NCBI RefSeq assembly: GCF_000403355.2
Contig: NZ_KE159646.1
Location: 2,865,960-2,929,959, forward strand
Length of the DNA: 64,000 nucleotides
Direction: 5' to 3'
From: Adlercreutzia caecimuris B7
GTDB taxonomy: Bacteria; Actinomycetota; Coriobacteriia; Coriobacteriales; Eggerthellaceae
The notes under the pieces are model-generated. The model had not been told where the DNA came from and did not search any database. It saw only the letters and a list, made by a program, of their open reading frames with translations. How positions within the stretch are numbered: position 1 is the first letter of the stretch; each line of letters opens with the position of its first letter. This document shows, one piece after another, positions 34,810-42,607 of this stretch. A program made the position numbers and the translations under genes.

Positions 34810-34852
34810 AAGAAATCGGCCGCCCGGCCGCCCGGTCCTCTCCAGGGCGGCC
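34810..34852 (-). terminator. Terminator of the MerR gene
   Basis: On the minus strand the stem GGCCGCCC/GGGCGGCC is followed by a T-rich run (ATTTCTTTT). Confidence 0.65.
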
Positions 34853-34857
34853 CGTGC

Positions 34858-35655
34858 TCAGGTCCGGGGTGCCCGCTCGGCTTCCACGCGGGCTTCCATG
34901 ATGGCCTCGATGCCCGCCTCGATACGGTGGTAGACGTCCTGTTGGGCGGCATTGTGGCCCTCGAAGGCGATGCGGTCGAGGAACTGCTCGCGGTCGGTCG
35001 AGGGGCGCAGCCAGTTCGCCGTGTCGAAGCAGGCGATGACGGGCTTCAGGGCCTCCAGGGATTCGGCGGCCAGCTCGGCCCGCTCGGCTTCGGAGGCGTC
35101 GGACGGAAGGGCGGTCAGCTGCTGATCGAGGTGCAGCATGGTCTCGGTGAGGTCGTCGCTGGCGATGCGCCTGACGACGCGCTCCAACTCGCCGAGCTCC
35201 TCCTCGTCGTAGAGGTGTCCCGCCACGATGAGGGCAGTGCGGTTATCGGGGGAGGCGTCGGCTAGGGTGTCCACGCCGGGCAGCATGCGCAGGATGCGCG
35301 CGAAGCGCACGGGGAGGTCGGGGTCGAGGTTTTCCCGGCGCAGCGCGGCGATGATGCGGCGCTGCTCTTCCAAACGCTCGATCTCCAGGGCCAGCTCGCG
35401 GTCGAGCTCCTCCAAAGCGCTCGCGCCGGACCGGCCCGGCGCGTCCATCTCGTCGAGGATGGCGCCGATGCGTGCGAGGGGGAAACCGAGGGAGGCCAGC
35501 CGCTTTATCCGCAGCACACGGGCCACGTCGGTCGCCGCGTAGTCGCGGTAGCCGTTCTCGGAACGCTCGGGCTCGGCGAGCAGCCCCAGCTGATGATAAT
35601 GTCGCAAGGTGCGCACCGTCACCCCCGCCAGCTTCGCCACCTCGTTACTGCGCAT
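34858..35655 (-). CDS. MerR/TipA-like regulator
   Basis: The 265-residue protein has an N-terminal MerR winged helix (MRSNEVAKLAGVTVRTLRHYHQLGLL, then ENGYRDYAATD), a coiled coil at about 75-110 and a C-terminal helical TipAS-like region that may bind an antibiotic or other ligand. It is encoded just upstream of an MFS exporter, a common activator-efflux pairing. A short dyad lies in its own promoter. Confidence 0.85.
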   Translation of the reverse strand: MRSNEVAKLAGVTVRTLRHYHQLGLLAEPERSENGYRDYAATDVARVLRIKRLASLGFPLARIGAILDEMDAPGRSGASALEELDRELALEIERLEEQRRIIAALRRENLDPDLPVRFARILRMLPGVDTLADASPDNRTALIVAGHLYDEEELGELERVVRRIASDDLTETMLHLDQQLTALPSDASEAERAELAAESLEALKPVIACFDTANWLRPSTDREQFLDRIAFEGHNAAQQDVYHRIEAGIEAIMEARVEAERAPRT

Positions 35656-35672
35656 CGTCCTTCCTTTCGCTT

Positions 35673-35685
35673 GGGAACTGCTCCC
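35673..35685 (-). promoter_or_regulatory. Dyad in the MerR promoter
   Basis: GGGAACTGCTCCC is a near-perfect dyad 18 bases upstream of the MerR start, a plausible autoregulatory site. Confidence 0.4.
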
Positions 35686-35719
35686 ATGCTAGCACGGCTT
35701 GCCCCAGTAAAATACCCTC

Positions 35720-35765
35720 TTGAAAAAGAACATATGTTTGGGTATGATAAAGGAAACAGATGTTC
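35720..35765 (+). promoter_or_regulatory. LexA-like promoter with two SOS-type boxes
   Basis: TTGAAA (35720-35725), a 17-base spacer and TATGAT (35743-35748) form a strong promoter. GAACATATGTTT (35728-35739) fills the spacer and matches the Gram-positive LexA pattern GAAC-N4-GTTY. A second site, GAACATCTGTTT, lies on the other strand at 35754-35765. No recognised SOS gene follows. Confidence 0.55.
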
Positions 35766-35833
35766 CAAAGGCTGGGTGCGTTCCCTAACTTCCATCGCAT
35801 GAAGGACAGCCGTCCGAAGTAGAGGAGGCTGTC

Positions 35834-35953
35834 GTGGGTCGCTATCCCTCACATTTTCTCAGACGATTTCAGCGGGGCAACGCTTGCCGGGAGTTGTTGC
35901 CTCGCCTCTCGCCCTGCATTATAATTTCGTTTAACGAAAGTAGGACGCTATGA
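35834..35953 (+). CDS. Possible 39-residue small protein
   Basis: A GTG five bases after AGGAGG (35823-35828) opens a short basic frame that ends at the ATGA of the next gene. It is the best-placed product of the LexA-like promoter. Against it, the likely promoter of the next gene lies inside it and the sequence resembles no known family. Confidence 0.25.
   Translation: MGRYPSHFLRRFQRGNACRELLPRLSPCIIISFNESRTL
35897..35939 (+). promoter_or_regulatory. Promoter and operator of the BrnT-like pair
   Basis: TTGCCT (35897-35902), 17 bases and TATAAT (35920-35925) are followed at once by the palindrome TTTCGTT-T-AACGAAA (35925-35939), which overlaps the expected transcription start and suits autoregulation by the antitoxin. 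Confidence 0.65.
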
Positions 35954-36210
35954 TCGAAATCGTTGTACATGACCATGCTCTGAAGCATGGATTGACCGAA
36001 GAAGACGTACTGTATGCGTGGAATAATTTCGTAAGAAAGCAAAGAAGGAAAGTGCCTCGGGAGGATGAAATACTTGTCGTTGGCTTCGATAGCAACATGC
36101 GCGCGATGCAGATAGTTGGATGTGACAGAGGGGATAGGGTCATCATTTTTCATGCGTTAACACCACCGACGGAAAAGGCTCTTCGTGAGCTTGGTTTGGC
36201 TAGGAGGTAG
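35950..36210 (+). CDS. BrnT-like toxin
   Basis: The 86-residue protein has KHGLTEEDVLYAWNN, then EILVVGFDSNMRAMQIVGCDRGDRVIIFHALTPPTEKALRELG. This follows the BrnT order (KHG-acidic helix, strand with R-x-hydrophobic, GDR, then A-x-x-x-T-x-x-E). BrnT is a ribonuclease fold toxin. The sequence is divergent, and catalytic equivalence is unproven. The stop sits in the ribosome binding site of the partner gene, consistent with coupled translation. Confidence 0.55.
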   Translation: MIEIVVHDHALKHGLTEEDVLYAWNNFVRKQRRKVPREDEILVVGFDSNMRAMQIVGCDRGDRVIIFHALTPPTEKALRELGLARR

Positions 36211-36214
36211 CTCT

Positions 36215-36499
36215 ATGAAGACCGATAAGGAAATTGAGGAGATGTTCGGGCTAACCCGCGAGGATATCGAGGAGCTTGCTGCTCCCTGGGAGGCGGGGGA
36301 GATTCCGGGAGTGCCGGTCGGCGAGGTCATCGTTGGTCGGCCGCTGAAGTTCGGCGAGCATTTGAAGCTCGTGGGCTTCAAGGAGACTGAGCAGAAGATT
36401 GAGCGCATGGACAAGCGGGCTGACAGCTTGGGTATGAAGCGCTCCGACTATCTGCGATGGCTTGTCGACAGGGACCTCGCTGCCGCCGGCATCGCCTAG
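36215..36499 (+). CDS. Ribbon-helix-helix-type antitoxin partner
   Basis: The 94-residue protein has an acidic N-terminal part that would contact the toxin. The C-terminal RMDKRADSLGMKRSDYLRWLVDRDLA has the pattern of a ribbon-helix-helix or CopG-like DNA-binding segment. The TAGGAGGT ribosome binding site overlaps the toxin stop. Toxin-first order is typical of BrnTA. Confidence 0.6.
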   Translation: MKTDKEIEEMFGLTREDIEELAAPWEAGEIPGVPVGEVIVGRPLKFGEHLKLVGFKETEQKIERMDKRADSLGMKRSDYLRWLVDRDLAAAGIA

Positions 36500-36528
36500 T
36501 CTTTTCGAGCAAGGGAAAGAAGGTCGTA

Positions 36529-36726
36529 ATGAACGATGGCGAGCGGTTGGCGCGGTTCGAGGCGGCGTTGGCGGCTTTGGCGGAGGAGCGGGAGTCGGTG
36601 ATCGCGACCTTGGACGATCTGCGCGCTCACGGCAAGACGCGCACGGCAACCTACCAGCAGCTGGCGGCACGCAAGCTTGTGCTGAAGGCCGCCCTGGCCC
36701 CCTTCGAGGAAGCGGGGCTCTTGTGA
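36529..36726 (+). CDS. Small helical protein coupled to lhr
   Basis: The 65-residue, mostly charged helical protein (RFEAALAALAEERESVIATLDDLRAHGKTRTATYQQLAARK) is of unknown function. Its stop overlaps a GTG start of the lhr gene by four bases (GTGA at 36723-36726), which argues that it is translated. GAAGG lies ten bases before its ATG. Confidence 0.55.
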   Translation: MNDGERLARFEAALAALAEERESVIATLDDLRAHGKTRTATYQQLAARKLVLKAALAPFEEAGLL

Positions 36727-39700
36727 GAGCGGCTCAGAAATCTGCCGCGCTCGGGATGTTCTCCGAGGCCACGCGAGCTTGGTTCGCCGCTGCACTGGGC
36801 GAGCCGACCGAGGTGCAGGCGCGGGCGTGGGAGGCCATCGCGCGGGGCGAGAACGCGCTCGTGATCGCGCCGACGGGCTCGGGCAAGACGCTGGCGGCGT
36901 TCCTGTGGGCCATCGACGCCCTCATGGCCGAGAAGGCGCGCGCAGCCGCGGCGGGGGAGAAGTGGGCCCGGGGCGTGCGCGTGCTGTATGTGTCGCCTTT
37001 GAAGGCCCTCGGCGCCGACGTGGACCGCAACTTGCAAGGGCCCCTTGCGGCCATAGCGGAGCTGGCGGGGGCCCGGGCGCAGCAGGCGGGCGCGAAGGCG
37101 CCCGAGATCCGCACGGCCATGCGCACGGGCGACACCACGCCCGACGAGCGCCGCAAGATCGTGCGCAATCCGCCGGACATCCTCATCACCACGCCCGAGT
37201 CGCTCTACCTCATGCTCACCTCGGCGGCGCGCGAGGTGCTGCAAAGCGTGGAGACAGTCATCGTGGACGAGGTGCACGCGCTGGCCGGCGACAAGCGTGG
37301 AGCCCATTTGTCACTGTCGCTGGAGCGGCTCGACGATCTGTTGGAAGCACCCGCCCAGCGCATCGGCCTGTCGGCTACGGTGCGGCCGCGCGATGCGGTG
37401 GCGCGCTTCCTCGGCGGCGCGCACCCGGTGACGGTGGTAGCCCAGGAGGCGCCCCCGGCGCTGGATCTGGCGGTGCGCGTGCCCGTGCAGGACATGACGG
37501 CGGTTCCCGCGTTCGGGGGCTTTTGCGGTGCGGGCGACGGAACGCGCGAGCGGGGCGGCGGCCCCCGGAGAGCGGCCGTCGAGAACGCATGGAAGTCGGA
37601 TCGGGCGATGCGGGCCGTCATGGCCGCCGAGTCGGGGGCGGCCCCGAAGGCGGCACCTCACCCCGACAGTCGCCTGGGCACGGCATCCATCTGGCCGCAC
37701 ATCGAGGCGGCCATCCTCGACGAGGTGCTCGCCCATACCTCCACCATCGTGTTCGTGAACTCGCGGGGCCTGTCCGAGAAGCTGACGGCACGCCTGAACG
37801 AGCTGTACGCCAAACGGCTTGGTCTGGACGGGCCCCGCGCGGAGTCGGCGGGCTACTGGAGCGATGCGGGCAGCGCCGGCGGCGGCAATGGCGCCGAGGC
37901 CGCGGCGTCCCCGCGGGCGGCCGCCACCTTGCGCGGGGTGGTCGCGGGGACCGATGCCATGCGTGCGGCTCCGGGCACGGGCTTCCGCTCGGACATCGGC
38001 TCCACCACGGCGCTCGTGACCGAGCCGCCGGTGCTCATCGCGAAGGCCCACCATGGTTCGGTCTCCAAGGAGAAGCGCCTGCAGGTGGAGCGCGAGCTGA
38101 AGGCCGGCGAGCTGCCCTGTGTGGTGGCCACCTCCAGCCTGGAGCTCGGCATCGACATGGGCTCCATCGATTTGGTGCTGCAGGTGGCCGCGCCCCCTTC
38201 GGTGGCAAGCGGCTTGCAGCGGGTGGGCCGGGCGAACCACCAGGTGGGAGGCCGGTCCCAAGGCGTCATCTTCCCGCGCACCCGCGTGGAGGTGATCGAC
38301 GCGGCCGTCATGGCCGAGGGCATGGAGTCCGGTGCCATCGAGAGCACGAGGCTCGTGGAGAACGCGCTCGATGTGCTGGCCCAGCAGACGGTGGCAGCAG
38401 TGTCTGCGGCCCCCGATGGCCTTCCCGCGGATGCGTGGCTGGCCACGGTGCGCCGCTCGGCCTGCTATGCCGATTTAGGTGCGCGCTCCTTCGAGGGCGT
38501 GCTCGACATGCTCGCCGGGCGCTACGCCTCGGGCGAGGTGGCCGAGTTCTCGCCCCGCATCCTGTGGGATCGCGAGACGGGGCTCCTGAAGCCGCGCCCT
38601 GCGTCTCAGCGGCTCGCGGTGACTGCCTCGGGCGCCATTCCCGACCGCGGCATGTTCTCGGTGGTGTTGCCCGAGGGCGACGCGAGGCAGGGACGCCGCC
38701 GCGTGGGCGAGCTCGACGAGGAGATGGTGATGGAATCGCGCGTGGGCGATATCATCGCGCTGGGCACGAGCACGTGGCGCATCAAGGAGATCGGCGCCGA
38801 CCGCGTCATCGTGGAAGCGGCCCCGGGCCGTGCGGGGCGCCTGCCTTTCTGGCACGGCGACGCTCCCTCGCGTCCCTTCGAGGCCGGGTGCGCCCGCGGT
38901 GCCTTCGTGCGGGCCCTCGACGGCGGCGTGGGGCGCGGTGCGTCGGAGGATGATGCGTGCGAGAGCACCGAGCATGCGTCCCGGGTGCAGGCCGCCTCGG
39001 ACGGGGAGGATCCCCTCTTGTCCACGGCTCTGCGCGAGCGGTTGTGCGCCGACGGGTTGGACGAAAGCGCGCGGCGCAACCTGGCCGCTCTCATCGCTGC
39101 CCAGCGGGAGAGCACGGGCGCGGTGCCTACGGACAGACGGCTTGTTGTGGAGCGCTGTGAGGACGAGACGGGCGACTGGCGCCTTATCCTGCACGCGCCC
39201 TTCGGCCGGCGCGTGCACGAGCCCTGGGCCCTGGCCGTGGCCCATCGCATAACCACCACGCTGGGCTTCGATCCCCAGGTCTCAGCGGCCGATGACGGCA
39301 TCCTGATCCGCGTGCCCCTCGATGAAGACTCCCTGCCCGGCCCCGAACTGTTCCTGTTCGATCCCGACGAGCTGGAGGCCATCGTGCGCGAGCGCGTGGG
39401 CTTCACGGCGCTGTTCGCTGCGCGCTTTCGCGAGTGCGCGGCCCGTGCCCTGCTTATGTCGCCTACGGCTCCGGGCAAGCGGGCGCCTTTGTGGCAGCAG
39501 CGCCTGAAGGGAGGCCAGCTTCTGGAGGCCGCGCGACAGGAAGAGGATTTCCCCATCATCCTGGAGGCCCTGCGGGAATGCCTGCGAGACGTGTTCGACC
39601 TGCCGGCGCTGAGGGAGGTGATGGACGGCTTGCGATCAGGCGCCATCAAGATGAGCGAGGCGCGCACGGGCGTGCCGTCGCCCTTCGCGGCGCCGCTTGT

Positions 39701-41960
39701 GTTCGGCTATCTGGGCGAGCACCTCTACGAGGGAGATTTGCCCCATGCGGAGCGCCAGGCGTCGCTGCTCGCGGTGGATCCCGCGCTGCTCGGCGAGCTG
39801 GTGGGCGCCGGGGCAATCGAGGACGTTCTCGATGACGGGGTTGTGGCCCAGGTTCTTGCCGAGCTGCAGCGCACGGCAGCGGGCTGGCAGGTGCGCGGCG
39901 CCGAGGGCGTGGTCGACCTTTTGCGCGAGCTGGGGCCGCTGACCGTGGAAGAGGTGGCTGCGCGTCTCGAGCTGCCGGAGGGCGCCGTGGCGCCGGCGGA
40001 GGCTGCTGCCCAGATGCTAACCCAGCTGAACGCCGAACGGCGGACCTTCCCGCTTGCCCTCGGCGGGGCGCGAAAGTGGGCGGCGGGCGACGACGGGCCG
40101 CGCCTGCGGGCGGTGCTCGGCGTGCCGGTGCCGTCATGGGCTCTTGTTCCCGGAGTTGGGCCACGGGACGGGAAAGCGTGGAAGGATGCCGGCGACAAGC
40201 TCCTCGACGGCCTTGTCGCCCGCTTCGCGCGCACCCATACGCTGTTCGGCACCGGGGATGCCGCCGCGGCGTTGGGTCTCGGCCCTGCATTGGCGGCGGA
40301 GTCCCTCGAGCGTCTTGCGGCAGCGGGCCGGCTTACGCGGCTGGGAGCGGATCGCTGGGTCGACGGCGGGGTGCTGCGGCGTTTGCGGTCGCGGTCGCTG
40401 GCCCGGGCTCGCGAGGCGGTGCGGCCGGTGGATGCGAGCGCCTACGTGCGCTTTTTGCTGGCGCGCCAGGAAGTGGTTCGTCCCGGCGAGCCGGCGCTTT
40501 CCGGCATCGACGGCGTGGCTGCGGTGATCGCCCAGTTCGAGGGCGCCGCACTTTCCATGGCGCAGTGGGAAGGCGACGTGTTCCCCGCGCGGGTGCCCGA
40601 CTACCGGCCCGGCATGCTCGACGAGCTCGTCGCTTCGGGGGAGGTGCTGTGGGCAGCCTCCACGGTGGCAGGGTCGCGCGTCGTCGCATTCTATCCGACC
40701 GATTCCCTCTTGGCTCCGCTGCCGGTGGATGGGGAGGCGGGGCTGGCATCGCCCATGATCTCCGAGCCTGGGTGCTCCGAAGGGGGCGCGTCTTCCCTCG
40801 ATGCGGTCGTGCAGCGCGTGCTGGCAGATGCCGGCCCCGTGCCCTTCCGCCTGCTCGCCGAGCATGTGGCGCGCACTGCGGGCGCGCCGGCCCCGACTGA
40901 CCGGGAAGTGGCCGAGGCGCTCGAGCGGCTCGTCTGGGCGGGGGAAGCGGCCAGCGATGCCCTCGGCTTCCCGCGAGCCGGCGGTTTGGCGCGCGGGGAT
41001 GGTTCCGCGTCTTCGCCAGCAGGTCAGGCGCCCCCGCCCTCCCGTCGCCGGGCGAGCAGCCGTCGGGGCCGCTCGCTGTACCGCGAGGCGCGGTCCCAGG
41101 CCCGGGCGGCGGTGGTTGCGCGGCAAGGGGCGGCATCGGCCTTCGACGCCGCGCTGGCCGGTCGCTGGTTCGCGCTCGCTCCCTCGGGCCAGAGTCCCAC
41201 GGTGCAGGCGATGGGGCTCGTGGAGTCGCTGCTCGACCGCTACGGGGTCATCACGCGCGATGTTGCCCTTGCGGCCGGCGTGCCGGGAGGCCTCACGCCG
41301 CTCTATCCCGTGCTGCGGGCCATGGAGGACGCCGGCGAGCTGACGCGCGGCATGTTCGTGGAGGACATGGGCCCGGCGCAGTTCGCCGCGCGGGAGACCG
41401 TGGAGGCGCTGAGGGCATGGGCTGCCGAGCCCGAAGGTGATCGAGTCTGCACTGGCGAGCCGGAAGGCGCGCACCATCGGGCCGCCGGGCTGGAAGGTGC
41501 GCGCGGTGGTCCGGCGGCACCCGCGCCCTGCGTGGTGCTTCCCGCCGATGACCCGGCCTGCCTGTTCGGCGCCGGTATCCCGTGGCCCGAAGTGGCCTGG
41601 GAGGCGGCCGGGGCTGCGCCCGCTGTGGACGCCGCCCTCGTGGCCGCCAAGCCGAGCCGTCGAGAAGGGGCGCTTGTGGTCGTTGCCGAGGGGCATGCGG
41701 TGCTATGGGCCGCGCCGCGGCTGAAGGCGCTGCTCGCCTTCACCAGCGATGGGGCGCTCCTCGCGGCGGCGGTGAAGGCGCTGGCGGCATTCGTGCGCGC
41801 CCAGCTGAAGCGGGAAGGCTCTGCCGCCGCGCGCCGCAAGCTTACGGTGGAGCACTTCAACGGCCGCGACGTGCTGGCCACGCCTCTGGCCGACCTGCTC
41901 CAGAAGGAGGGCTTTGCCCGCCTGCCCGACGGTATGCGCTGGTACGCGAGTCCGTTCTAA
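36723..41960 (+). CDS. lhr: Lhr-type large DNA helicase
   Basis: The protein is about 1745 residues, longer than the usual 1500 or so. The two RecA domains hold APTGSGKT (49-56), DEVH (182-185) and QRVGRANHQVGG (near 498-509). The remaining C-terminal two-thirds is the Lhr-specific winged-helix and Lhr-C region. Extra length comes partly from low-complexity inserts at about 265-320 and 375-425 and another near 1425-1465. Lhr is a 3'-5' translocase linked to DNA repair. The GTG start overlaps the upstream stop; the ATG at 36756 is an alternative but lacks a binding site. Confidence 0.88.
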   Translation: MRAAQKSAALGMFSEATRAWFAAALGEPTEVQARAWEAIARGENALVIAPTGSGKTLAAFLWAIDALMAEKARAAAAGEKWARGVRVLYVSPLKALGADVDRNLQGPLAAIAELAGARAQQAGAKAPEIRTAMRTGDTTPDERRKIVRNPPDILITTPESLYLMLTSAAREVLQSVETVIVDEVHALAGDKRGAHLSLSLERLDDLLEAPAQRIGLSATVRPRDAVARFLGGAHPVTVVAQEAPPALDLAVRVPVQDMTAVPAFGGFCGAGDGTRERGGGPRRAAVENAWKSDRAMRAVMAAESGAAPKAAPHPDSRLGTASIWPHIEAAILDEVLAHTSTIVFVNSRGLSEKLTARLNELYAKRLGLDGPRAESAGYWSDAGSAGGGNGAEAAASPRAAATLRGVVAGTDAMRAAPGTGFRSDIGSTTALVTEPPVLIAKAHHGSVSKEKRLQVERELKAGELPCVVATSSLELGIDMGSIDLVLQVAAPPSVASGLQRVGRANHQVGGRSQGVIFPRTRVEVIDAAVMAEGMESGAIESTRLVENALDVLAQQTVAAVSAAPDGLPADAWLATVRRSACYADLGARSFEGVLDMLAGRYASGEVAEFSPRILWDRETGLLKPRPASQRLAVTASGAIPDRGMFSVVLPEGDARQGRRRVGELDEEMVMESRVGDIIALGTSTWRIKEIGADRVIVEAAPGRAGRLPFWHGDAPSRPFEAGCARGAFVRALDGGVGRGASEDDACESTEHASRVQAASDGEDPLLSTALRERLCADGLDESARRNLAALIAAQRESTGAVPTDRRLVVERCEDETGDWRLILHAPFGRRVHEPWALAVAHRITTTLGFDPQVSAADDGILIRVPLDEDSLPGPELFLFDPDELEAIVRERVGFTALFAARFRECAARALLMSPTAPGKRAPLWQQRLKGGQLLEAARQEEDFPIILEALRECLRDVFDLPALREVMDGLRSGAIKMSEARTGVPSPFAAPLVFGYLGEHLYEGDLPHAERQASLLAVDPALLGELVGAGAIEDVLDDGVVAQVLAELQRTAAGWQVRGAEGVVDLLRELGPLTVEEVAARLELPEGAVAPAEAAAQMLTQLNAERRTFPLALGGARKWAAGDDGPRLRAVLGVPVPSWALVPGVGPRDGKAWKDAGDKLLDGLVARFARTHTLFGTGDAAAALGLGPALAAESLERLAAAGRLTRLGADRWVDGGVLRRLRSRSLARAREAVRPVDASAYVRFLLARQEVVRPGEPALSGIDGVAAVIAQFEGAALSMAQWEGDVFPARVPDYRPGMLDELVASGEVLWAASTVAGSRVVAFYPTDSLLAPLPVDGEAGLASPMISEPGCSEGGASSLDAVVQRVLADAGPVPFRLLAEHVARTAGAPAPTDREVAEALERLVWAGEAASDALGFPRAGGLARGDGSASSPAGQAPPPSRRRASSRRGRSLYREARSQARAAVVARQGAASAFDAALAGRWFALAPSGQSPTVQAMGLVESLLDRYGVITRDVALAAGVPGGLTPLYPVLRAMEDAGELTRGMFVEDMGPAQFAARETVEALRAWAAEPEGDRVCTGEPEGAHHRAAGLEGARGGPAAPAPCVVLPADDPACLFGAGIPWPEVAWEAAGAAPAVDAALVAAKPSRREGALVVVAEGHAVLWAAPRLKALLAFTSDGALLAAAVKALAAFVRAQLKREGSAAARRKLTVEHFNGRDVLATPLADLLQKEGFARLPDGMRWYASPF

Positions 41961-42096
41961 GGCCTTCTCGTTCGGCTCTGGGAGGCGCTTGCCGCGGGGG
42001 GTCGCGGGCGGCGGGAGGGGGGCTGTTGCTCGCAAGCCTGTTCGCCGCAGGGAGACTGCCGTGCAACGTGGCTCGGTTCCGCGACGAAAACAAGAG

Positions 42097-42134
42097 GGGC
42101 GCCGCGTCTCTTTCGTGACGCGGCGCCCTGTTTG
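42097..42134 (+). terminator. Terminator after lhr
   Basis: A 12-bp perfect stem GGGCGCCGCGTC/GACGCGGCGCCC with an eight-base loop is followed by TGTTTG. Confidence 0.75.
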
Positions 42135-42139
42135 CGTGC

Positions 42140-42168
42140 GGTTGCGCGCTCCCCTGAAGCGCGCAACC
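42140..42168. repeat. Second hairpin after lhr
   Basis: A perfect 11-bp stem GGTTGCGCGCT/AGCGCGCAACC with a seven-base loop lies immediately after the first terminator. No T-run follows; it may be a back-up terminator or a structured RNA end. Confidence 0.5.
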
Positions 42169-42607
42169 TATCCCAGTGAGTGGAAGGAAGCGGGCGGCGG
42201 CCAGAAAGGAGAGCCGCCGCCCTCGGGCGTCCGGCGCTGTCGTCCGGGTGCCCGCAAAGCCCTTGACGGAGGCGGAGCGGCCCGACCTCAATGGCCCCAA
42301 AAAAGCCGCGCCGCTGGGAGTCCGCCTCCAAAGAGGAACAACGACACTATAGGCCGCCCTGCCACCCTTCGCCATCGCCGCTCTTGGGTAACCGCATCGC
42401 GCTTTTTGGGTATTGCCCGCTCAAAGCCTCTGTTGTCGAGTTGTCCACGGGTTATGAGGTGAGCGCTGGGCTCGCAGGTCAGGTGCTAGAATCGAATCGT
42501 CAAGGAGGTGCGGGACGCTCGGCGGCGGCGAAGTTTGCCGCGGCACCTGCGCCGCCTATGCGAGAGGAACTACCGGGCCGAGCGGAAGAACAGGGGGGCG
42601 AGGGCCC
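42169..42607. other. Intergenic region before the LuxR gene
   Basis: No gene is supported. TGCTAGAAT (42484-42492) is an extended -10. AAGGAGGTG at 42500-42508 looks like a ribosome binding site, but no start codon follows at a suitable distance in a long frame. Confidence 0.35.

Noticed and set aside
40134-41696. 520-codon minus-strand frame opposite lhr
   Set aside because: Antisense shadow in very GC-rich DNA; the plus-strand frame continues the Lhr protein.
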